Position numbers and translations under genes: made by a program
Notes under the pieces: model-generated
What the model saw: only the letters and a program-made list of their open reading frames with translations
Told to the model about the DNA's origin: nothing
Database searches by the model: none
Shown: positions 1-4,943 of the stretch, one piece after another
Numbering within the stretch: position 1 is the stretch's first letter
Layout: the number at the start of each line of letters is the position of its first letter
DNA from: a virus
Length of the DNA: 23,265 nucleotides
Strand: one strand, 5' to 3'
IMG/VR virus record: IMGVR_UViG_3300009034_000213
Location: 1-23,265 of that record

Positions 1-236
1 CCCCGCCGCGATTTCGCCACCTTAACTAAACGCTCCCTACAAAGCGACCCCCATTTTTACACCAAGGCCGCCGACCGGCGGAAGGCCGATATGAAATATC
101 GGGGCCAAAAAAATACCCCCTTGACTCGTTCCGAGTCAAAGAGGTACGAGAAATGTCAGAAATGACGGGAGGGCGGCGTGAAAGCTACGAGGCTTCGCCT
201 CTTGCAGAAAGACCGGGACGGTCTTGGGTACTAGTA
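1..236. other. Non-coding left edge with a series of short hairpins
   Basis: I see no convincing gene here. The stretch holds several short perfect inverted repeats: GC-rich arms at 68-73 and 76-81, a 7 bp stem at 86-92/96-102 with a GAA loop, GAGGC/GCCTC at 189-193/197-201, and AAGACC/GGTCTT at 209-214/220-225, besides the terminator at 107-147. All lie downstream of the leftward operon, so they would form a structured 3' untranslated region. A rightward reading frame starting at 153 exists but runs antisense into the gene at 237-563 and is not supported. Confidence 0.5.
107..147 (-). terminator. Rho-independent terminator of the leftward operon
   Basis: Read on the minus strand, bases 147-132 pair with 128-113 around a GAA loop. 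The inner eight pairs are perfect (TTGACTCG with CGAGTCAA). The outer eight include three G-U wobbles and five Watson-Crick pairs. The stem is followed at once by six U (112-107). It sits about 90 bases after the last leftward stop codon, where the end of that transcript is expected. Confidence 0.8.
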
Positions 237-563
237 CTACTTAATCAAAGCAGAAAGTTCCAAGATTCTGTCGGCGAGGTTGGGGTTTCTGCCGAAGAGC
301 TGGGCAAGGCCCTCTCCTATGGATGCGACCTGGTGGTGCTCGAGGCCAATGCCTTGGAACCTGTCGACCATCTCGATCAGCTCGTGGAAGTACGTTGACA
401 GAACCATCGCAGGTACTCTGTTGCCTTCCACCACGATCTTCAATCCGCATATATCCCAGGTGCCAAAGCACTCTTTCTTGTCCTCGTCTACTAAGGTCCC
501 TGGGATTTCGATAATGTCTACTGTGTAGCAACTGAACTTGATTTTCATAGTTTGTCCTTTCAT
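237..563 (-). CDS. Small protein with degenerate HExxH-like motif (HELIE)
   Basis: The product is 108 residues. The ATG at 563 is chosen because GGAGG lies a few bases upstream on the minus strand; a second ATG at 548 is possible. Residues 58-91 read as a helix carrying HELIE (60-64), followed by a GIGLEHHQ turn (71-78) and GEGLAQLF (83-90). From memory this layout resembles small phage proteins with an HELxH zinc-protease-like helix, but here the second histidine is glutamate, so catalysis is doubtful. The gene is last in the leftward block, separated from its neighbour by a strong terminator (581-618) and followed by another (107-147). Function unknown; the fold suggestion is inference. Confidence 0.7.
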   Translation of the reverse strand: MKGQTMKIKFSCYTVDIIEIPGTLVDEDKKECFGTWDICGLKIVVEGNRVPAMVLSTYFHELIEMVDRFQGIGLEHHQVASIGEGLAQLFGRNPNLADRILELSALIK

Positions 564-580
564 GTTTTCCTCCAGAAAAT

Positions 581-618
581 AAAAAATGGGGAGCGAGGTT
601 CCCAAACCTGCTCCCCAA
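581..618 (-). terminator. Rho-independent terminator or attenuator inside the leftward block
   Basis: The arms 588-594 (GGGGAGC) and 610-616 (GCTCCCC) pair. The stem continues inward with AGGTT (596-600) and AACCT (605-609), leaving one bulged G and a four-base loop. On the minus strand the stem is followed by A, six U, A and four U. It ends about 18 bases before the ATG of the last gene (563), whose ribosome binding site follows directly. Expression of that gene would need read-through or an unseen promoter. Confidence 0.85.
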
Positions 619-657
619 AGCTGAATAGCAAGAAGAAGAAGTATAAAGTGCTGCAGG

Positions 658-1086
658 CTACGATTCCGAGGTCGTGTTGGGAGGGTCCTCCTCTCCCCCA
701 CTATCTGTGGGAATGGTCTCTTCTGGGGTCTGAACAGCCCCATACTTCCTAAACAGAAAGTCCCGATATCCCTCTTCGCTGTGAAACGGTGCTGTCCAGG
801 TAATCTCCAGGTCTCTCAGCATGTCCACGAACATTTCGATCGTGGCAGTGTCAGTTTCTGCCTTGATGTTCAGTTTGAACAAATCCTGGCCTGGCTTGTT
901 CATAAACAGGGTGATGGTCAGCGGCCATCTCGATTCAGGATACGCTTTCTTCTCGATTTCCATCTGCCTCTGCAACTTCTGGCTGCGGTCATCGGTTCGA
1001 GCCAGGCCGGCAGAATGGAAGTCTCCCTTCTTGAACACAAACTCATTTACGACGATGAGCTTGTACAGGTCATCCGGAAGGCTCAT
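658..1086 (-). CDS. Phage protein of unknown function in the lysis block
   Basis: The product is 142 residues and I do not recognise it. The ATG at 1086 has a strong upstream GGAGGAGG on the minus strand and overlaps the end of the preceding gene by 17 bases. The protein is mixed alpha/beta with no signal peptide or membrane segment. It has an acidic, proline-rich and probably disordered C-terminus (from about residue 118). Residues 65-100 (SLIKAETDTATIE-like alternating pattern, then LRDLEITWTAPF) suggest a beta-rich core. It lies in the same leftward transcription unit as the endolysin and ends just before a strong terminator. Confidence 0.75.
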   Translation of the reverse strand: MSLPDDLYKLIVVNEFVFKKGDFHSAGLARTDDRSQKLQRQMEIEKKAYPESRWPLTITLFMNKPGQDLFKLNIKAETDTATIEMFVDMLRDLEITWTAPFHSEEGYRDFLFRKYGAVQTPEETIPTDSGGEEDPPNTTSES

Positions 1087-1294
1087 CTTCCTCCTCCATC
1101 ATTTCTCGTGGATCGCACGATTTCTTCAGAATCTCCTGAACTTTCTCCATCAGCCCAATCATCGGTCGGCCGAGAAGCTCGAAGTGATGCTTGCAGAGAT
1201 AGATTGTGAGCTTTCCCGCGTGATAGTCATAGACGTACTTACACCCCATATAGGGACTATCGTACGAGGGAGGCTCGTCCGTCTTGTGGTTCAC
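1070..1294 (-). CDS. Small unknown protein with Cys/His residues
   Basis: The product is 74 residues. A GTG start at 1294 is supported by GGAGG six bases upstream on the minus strand. It overlaps the endolysin end by 38 bases and the next gene by 17 bases, so translation is probably coupled. It contains CKHH at residues 34-37, plus C18 and C59, followed by an amphipathic helix and a very acidic tail. This is not a classical paired CxxC zinc motif, so metal binding is only a possibility. No family recognised. Confidence 0.7.
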   Translation of the reverse strand: MNHKTDEPPSYDSPYMGCKYVYDYHAGKLTIYLCKHHFELLGRPMIGLMEKVQEILKKSCDPREMMEEEDEPSG

Positions 1295-1817
1295 TTTCGT
1301 CCTCCGGTATACTGAATAGGCCCAACAGAGGCCTCAACTCCTGGTCCACCCCGTAGGCATATTTGCCTGAGTCGCTCTTTGCCTTGACAGAATCCCAGTC
1401 CACCTGCTTGAACTCCATCTCGCTGTTTCTGAGGGTGTTGTGAACGATGTGAGCCGGGACGCCTGTGAAGCGCCGGCCGGCATCCATCACGATCATATCA
1501 TGTTCCACAACCGCTACATGGAAAGCCTTGTCCTCTTTCACCCAAAAGACCAGCGTCCCGCTACCAATCTTATAACGGCGGTTGATCGCCGTGGTCATGC
1601 TGTGGTACATATAGTCAGCGGCAACTCTGATCCTGTACCCCATGAGCCACAGACCCCAGCAGACGCTCCCCGAGCAGTCAGCGTCTCCTATGATCTCCTT
1701 GCCCCAACCGTAGTCACTGTTCCAGAGCAGCTTGGTCAGATACGCCAGTCGCTCGTTCAGAGACATTCTCTCCAGATGGTTGCGGACCATGTCCACGAAA
1801 TGTTTCTCTCGGTTCAT
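1257..1817 (-). CDS. NlpC/P60-type peptidoglycan hydrolase (endolysin)
   Basis: The product is 186 residues. The ATG at 1817 has GGGAGA upstream on the minus strand. The order of motifs fits NlpC/P60 cysteine peptidases, which cut peptide bonds in bacterial cell-wall stems. YGWGK (36-40) stands for the usual Y-x-WGG region. DADCSG (45-50) carries the likely catalytic Cys48. GTLVFW (87-92) precedes FHVAVVEHD (99-107) with likely catalytic His100, then a VMDAG segment. There is no signal peptide, so release to the wall would need a holin; a membrane protein is encoded two genes upstream. The start lies 104 bases inside the previous gene; an internal ATG at 1766 would shorten this overlap. Family call from motifs only. 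Confidence 0.8.
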   Translation of the reverse strand: MNREKHFVDMVRNHLERMSLNERLAYLTKLLWNSDYGWGKEIIGDADCSGSVCWGLWLMGYRIRVAADYMYHSMTTAINRRYKIGSGTLVFWVKEDKAFHVAVVEHDMIVMDAGRRFTGVPAHIVHNTLRNSEMEFKQVDWDSVKAKSDSGKYAYGVDQELRPLLGLFSIPEDESEPQDGRASLVR

Positions 1818-2163
1818 CGTAAATCTCCCTGAAGAACTCTTCCTTAGACTTCGCGGCAGCAGCGCCCATCTTCCTGGCTCCCGCCTTGATCTTCTCACCC
1901 TTGTAAATCTGGTGGATGATCTCTGCACAGACCTTCATCTTGTTCTCGTGGAGCATCCTCTCGACCTCGCCACAGTTGAGGTTGTTCATAGCGAAGAAGT
2001 CCCATCCGATAGTAATCACCAGCGAACGGGCATCCGAACGAGGGTTCGGTTTGAGCCTTATGCAAAGCCCTCCGTTGAGATGGTCATAGTACGTGATTAT
2101 GTGAAGGTAGTTTCTTTTCAAAAATGCTTCGATGTCTCTAACATCATTCCAGTCAGGTAGCAT
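1714..2163 (-). CDS. Phage protein of unknown function
   Basis: The product is 149 residues from the ATG at 2163, which has GGAGGGG just upstream on the minus strand. A TTG at 2220 would add 19 residues (starting MTEWAVPPGH) and has AGGAGG about ten bases upstream inside the previous gene, so the start is not settled. The N-terminal two thirds look folded, with alternating strands and helices (for example SLVITIGWDFFAM). A basic alanine-rich stretch follows. The last 34 residues are hydrophilic, glycine/serine-rich and overprinted by the endolysin start. I recognise no family. It sits between the holin candidate and the endolysin, so a lysis role is possible but unproven. Confidence 0.7.
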   Translation of the reverse strand: MLPDWNDVRDIEAFLKRNYLHIITYYDHLNGGLCIRLKPNPRSDARSLVITIGWDFFAMNNLNCGEVERMLHENKMKVCAEIIHQIYKGEKIKAGARKMGAAAAKSKEEFFREIYDEPRETFRGHGPQPSGENVSERATGVSDQAALEQ

Positions 2164-2226
2164 CTTGCCCCTCCAAAACCATTTGAATCTATGCCCAGGT
2201 GGAACCGCCCATTCCGTCAATGGGTG

Positions 2227-2532
2227 CTATCCTCCTATCAAAGTATGCCATCCAATACCAAGGAAAAGCGCGGCAGAGGCCCTTCTGACCCACACCTGCA
2301 CCTGCATCTTGGTGTCTCTATTCTGCTTCCCTACGAGTTCTAAACCCGATAGCTGAGCGAAGGCGATGATCAGCGTGAGGACCATATTGCCCCATTGGAA
2401 CTCACCAAACTCAACTACTTCGCCAGCTCTGAACGGGCCGAGCCATTTGCTCGCAAACACACCAACGACCACGAGCAGGTACATAATCAGCAGGTCGAAG
2501 ATATATCGCCAGATACCGTTCTTAGATCGCAT
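2227..2532 (-). CDS. Small integral membrane protein, holin candidate
   Basis: The product is 101 residues. The start is ATG at 2532, with only a weak purine-rich ribosome site (GGGACGAACGAG). Hydrophobic segments lie near residues 10-28, 49-67 and 84-100, giving two or three membrane spans. The N-terminus is short and charged, and a basic patch (RRASA) precedes the last segment. Small proteins of this shape next to an endolysin are usually holins, which make the membrane permeable at lysis. It is the first gene of the leftward block. There is no family-specific motif, so the holin call rests on topology and position. Confidence 0.6.
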   Translation of the reverse strand: MRSKNGIWRYIFDLLIMYLLVVVGVFASKWLGPFRAGEVVEFGEFQWGNMVLTLIIAFAQLSGLELVGKQNRDTKMQVQVWVRRASAALFLGIGWHTLIGG

Positions 2533-2728
2533 CTCGTTCGTCCCGACGGCAGAGATAAAGGGAGGGGAGGAGGACGACCGCCCCCCTCACACCTTCCCCC
2601 GTGGGGTCACAACAGCCCTTTCCCTAAATCAGGAGTTCAGCAGCCCTGAGTTTCCCCGGTCCTGCAACGCAGGATGAGTGTCCGCTCATTCACCGCACGT
2701 CAAAGCTGCCGAATCTCCTGATACTGGT
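2533..2728. other. Divergent intergenic region with hairpins
   Basis: This is non-coding DNA between the leftward lysis block and the rightward structural operon. It contains a polypurine run (about 2555-2575), a TCCTGC/GCAGGA hairpin at 2660-2665/2669-2674 and ATGAG/CTCAT arms at 2674-2678/2685-2689. GGTAG/CTACC arms at 2726-2736 straddle its right edge. If a leftward promoter lies near 2729-2758, most of this would be the 5' leader of the lysis messenger. Confidence 0.5.
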
Positions 2729-2758
2729 AGTCTACCATATTGACACCCATCGTGTCAA
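2729..2758 (-). promoter_or_regulatory. Possible leftward sigma70-like promoter
   Basis: On the minus strand a perfect TTGACA (2758-2753) is followed after 18 bases by TAGACT (2734-2729), which matches four of six -10 bases. It would drive the lysis block with a leader of roughly 190 bases. The -35 is the mirror half of the inverted repeat that also carries the rightward -35. The weak -10 makes this tentative. Confidence 0.35.
2740..2758. promoter_or_regulatory. 19 bp inverted repeat, candidate operator
   Basis: TTGACAC (2740-2746) and GTGTCAA (2752-2758) are perfect inverted arms separated by CCATC. The left arm is the rightward -35 box and the right arm read on the minus strand is another TTGACA. 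A dimeric regulator bound here would block RNA polymerase in one or both directions. No regulator gene is in the window; operator function is inference. Confidence 0.45.
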
Positions 2759-2768
2759 GTGGTATGCT
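2740..2768 (+). promoter_or_regulatory. Rightward sigma70-type promoter for the structural operon
   Basis: A perfect TTGACA at 2740-2745 is followed by exactly 17 bases and TATGCT at 2763-2768 (four of six, including the key first two and last positions). Transcription would begin near 2775, only about ten bases before the ATG at 2785. It lies directly upstream of the first gene of the packaging operon. Confidence 0.6.
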
Positions 2769-2784
2769 TAGGATGGGTAGGTGT

Positions 2785-3066
2785 ATGGAAACTGATATTG
2801 GCAACATTCAACAAGCTGGGGCTATCCAGAAGGTTAGTCCTGAAGCAAATCCATACAAAGAGATGGCGCCTGAGGCTCGCTCGGTGCTCCGTCGCCTGAT
2901 GTATAACTCGCGGAACGAGAAAATCAGGAAGGAAACGGCGATGGATATCCTTGACAGAGCAGGGGAGGCCGGTATGAAGCCGGAAAACTTCCAAAGGCCC
3001 ATCATCATCAAGGACTCACAAGTTGTCCTTCTCCTGAAGGCAGCGCAGGAGGCATTGAGTGAGTAA
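2785..3066 (+). CDS. Putative terminase small subunit
   Basis: The product is 93 residues and mostly helical. The ATG at 2785 fits the promoter just upstream; an in-frame ATG at 2773 is possible, but the ribosome site is weak in both cases (GGGTAGG). Residues 29-60 include an AMDILDRAG motif (52-60), which I know from many small phage proteins beside terminases, often annotated as terminase small subunits or their DNA-binding parts. Small terminases recognise the packaging site and load the large subunit. The position directly before the large terminase supports the call, but I cannot see a clear helix-turn-helix. It overlaps the following zinc-ribbon ORF by 8 bases. Confidence 0.55.
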   Translation: METDIGNIQQAGAIQKVSPEANPYKEMAPEARSVLRRLMYNSRNEKIRKETAMDILDRAGEAGMKPENFQRPIIIKDSQVVLLLKAAQEALSE

Positions 3067-3268
3067 GAAGAGGAGACCGAGTTGTCCACAGTGCTCGAAG
3101 CTCCTGTCGCCGACGAGCAACGGGATGAGGTGTACAAGCTGTGGGAAGCTGGTAGGTTATCAGGAAGCGATGTCTCTGGGGACGCAGAACTCAGAAAGAC
3201 CTATAGAGACCTTGCATCGAAAAGCCTTTACTTCTTTGTCAAGGGCATCCTCCAGTATCCCGACCTAA
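3059..3268 (+). CDS. Overlapping zinc-ribbon ORF at the terminase start
   Basis: The product is 69 residues. A GTG start at 3059 is preceded by a perfect AGGAGG (3047-3052) with a 6-base spacer and overlaps the previous stop (GTGAGTAA). Residues 9-12 (CPQC) and 25-28 (CTSC, then GK) form a textbook CxxC-x12-CxxC zinc ribbon behind a basic N-terminus (SKKRR). From 3082 on, 187 bases are shared with the terminase in another frame, and the last 35 residues look like a frame shadow. Either it is a true small zinc-binding protein whose tail is overprinted, or a frameshift joins it to the terminase, or it is chance. The ribosome site plus the complete metal motif favour the first. Confidence 0.55.
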   Translation: MSKKRRPSCPQCSKLLSPTSNGMRCTSCGKLVGYQEAMSLGTQNSERPIETLHRKAFTSLSRASSSIPT

Positions 3269-4710
3269 CACGAGAGTCGCACCTTCCGTACTGTCAGTTC
3301 TTACAGGACTTCAAGGTAAAGAGAACTCTTGACCTCATGCCCCGTGGTGTCTATAAGACCACTTGCGGCACCATCGGTCTTGCTCCTTTCTACGTTCTAA
3401 ACCATCCAAATAACAGAGGACTAATCGCTAACCAGACTGCCGACAACGCTGAGGACATTCTGCTTGAAATAGAGGGCCATTTCGATGGCTCGAACTCCAT
3501 GGTCAACTGGATTCTGCCGGATATGGTTAAGCCCGGCGATAAGTGGGGACCATGGAATCGGAAGCAGATGAGGTTCCCGTGCAAGGATGGCGCTAGAGCT
3601 TCCTTGGAGGCCCTGGGCGTAGGAACCCGCTCTGAGACTCGGCACTTCCATATCATATTTAATGATGACCTTATCGGTTCCAAGGACATGGAGTCTGACC
3701 GCGAGATGCTTAGTGCCATCACTTGGCACGACTACTCTGTATCGTTGTTCGTGAACCCACGATTCGGGATAGAGAGGATGCACGGGACCAGATGGTCCCT
3801 GAGCGATCTCTATTCTGTCATTCTTGAGGACCCCGTTTACAAATACTACATAAAGCCGGCCATTGATCCTGCGACCGGTGAGGCTCTGTTCCCCCACATA
3901 CTTGACCTTGAAACTCTGCGGCATATTCGTGATACGAACTACGCCGTTTTCATGTCCCAGTACATGAACGATCCTCTCAACCCTGAGGCTCTTGACTTCC
4001 GGGAGGCCTGGGTCAGGCGGTATGCACTTGTCAAGACGGATGATGGGCCGGCCTGTAGAGCCGACGGTAGACTGTACTTCGTTAAGGATATGGATGTCGT
4101 CATAGTCGTTGACCCAGCAGGGTCAGGAGACGTTGACACGAGACTTAGTGAGGTCATCAAGCGCGGTAGGGCCCATAAGTCCAACAACGCTGTTGCGGCG
4201 GTCGGCCATCACGGCTCTGGAAATTACTTTCTGCTTGACCTGTGGGTAGGTAGAGGAAGGGGCGAGAACCCCGAACTTCAGGTTGCGGAACAGATGATGC
4301 AGATGGCGATGCGCTGGCATGGGTATGCTCGACGCGGATATGTCGAGGCCTATGGTGCTCAGGCTTCGCTAATTACGATTTACAATATGCTGTGCAGACA
4401 GCAATCGTTCATGTTCAGATTTGAGGAGATTCCCCGTGGAATCCAGAAGGCCAAAACGGTGAGAATCCGAGGTGCTCTCGGGTCTATTGGTCAGAATGGT
4501 CAAATCTACGTCAGACCCTCACACGATGTGTTCATTTACGAGTACTCCCGCTTTCCACAGATACAGCAAATGGACACCTTGGATGCTTTCACTTGGGCGG
4601 TATTGATGCTGAAGCCCAGAAGGGACGACGCAACTGCCATAACGATACGAAAGGACGCCGAGAAGAGGAAGCGGCGGCGCCTCAGAGTTGTCGGAAGGAG
4701 AGGGTACTAA
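3082..4710 (+). CDS. terL: Terminase large subunit (packaging ATPase and nuclease)
   Basis: The product is 542 residues, normal for the family. It pumps DNA into the procapsid through the portal and cuts concatemers. The ATPase part shows a Walker A-like PRGVYKTT (87-94) and a Walker B-like IIFNDD (191-196). The RNase H-type nuclease part has likely metal ligands D344 in VVIVVDPAG, E422 in VEAYG and D501 in DTLDAF. The C-terminus is strongly basic (EKRKRRRLRVVGRRG). The TTG start at 3082 has AGGAG six bases upstream. Its first 62 codons are shared with the zinc-ribbon ORF in another frame, so the exact N-terminus is uncertain; the conserved-looking part starts near residue 36. Confidence 0.92.
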   Translation: MSTVLEAPVADEQRDEVYKLWEAGRLSGSDVSGDAELRKTYRDLASKSLYFFVKGILQYPDLTRESHLPYCQFLQDFKVKRTLDLMPRGVYKTTCGTIGLAPFYVLNHPNNRGLIANQTADNAEDILLEIEGHFDGSNSMVNWILPDMVKPGDKWGPWNRKQMRFPCKDGARASLEALGVGTRSETRHFHIIFNDDLIGSKDMESDREMLSAITWHDYSVSLFVNPRFGIERMHGTRWSLSDLYSVILEDPVYKYYIKPAIDPATGEALFPHILDLETLRHIRDTNYAVFMSQYMNDPLNPEALDFREAWVRRYALVKTDDGPACRADGRLYFVKDMDVVIVVDPAGSGDVDTRLSEVIKRGRAHKSNNAVAAVGHHGSGNYFLLDLWVGRGRGENPELQVAEQMMQMAMRWHGYARRGYVEAYGAQASLITIYNMLCRQQSFMFRFEEIPRGIQKAKTVRIRGALGSIGQNGQIYVRPSHDVFIYEYSRFPQIQQMDTLDAFTWAVLMLKPRRDDATAITIRKDAEKRKRRRLRVVGRRGY

Positions 4711-4943
4711 TGCCAGGTAAAGGATGCAAGAAGGGGGGTCGGGCGCATACCCCAATCAAGTCTAAGGCCCAGCGTGGTGCCATGGGAGCAGCCTATGGTG
4801 CTAAGAAGGCCGGGAAGACTCCTACAAGGGAGCCGTCGAGGACGATGGCGAAGTCCATGACGAAGAAGACGTTGAAAAGACATCTGCATGAGGCCAAAGG
4901 AAAGAAGCTCCCGAAGAAGGTGACCAGGAAGAAGAAGGCATGA
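4710..4943 (+). CDS. Small, very basic protein
   Basis: The product is 77 residues. The ATG at 4710 overlaps the terminase stop as TAATG and has AAGGAGAGGG upstream. Roughly a third of the residues are Lys or Arg. A KSKAQRGAMGAAYGAKKAG segment (17-35) and a C-terminal KKLPKKVTRKKK tail stand out. Similar short basic proteins with a KSKAQ motif are common between terminase and portal genes in phages, but their role is not established. Nucleic-acid binding is a plain inference from charge. It overlaps the portal start by 4 bases (ATGA). Confidence 0.75.
   Translation: MPGKGCKKGGRAHTPIKSKAQRGAMGAAYGAKKAGKTPTREPSRTMAKSMTKKTLKRHLHEAKGKKLPKKVTRKKKA

Noticed and set aside
121-139. Inverted repeat TTGACTCG/CGAGTCAA with the same outer TTGAC...GTCAA and 19-base length as the palindrome at 2740-2758, possibly a second operator.
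   Set aside because: It is the core of a longer stem followed by a U run on the minus strand and is better explained as the terminator of the leftward operon.
153-398. Rightward 81-residue ORF with a GAGG upstream of its ATG.
   Set aside because: It runs antisense into the better supported gene at 237-563, has no recognisable composition or domain, and lies in a terminator-rich 3' region.
1384-1402. TTGAC-N9-GTCCA inside the endolysin gene, similar to the promoter palindrome.
   Set aside because: One arm has a mismatch, it lies within coding sequence and has no promoter context; probably chance.
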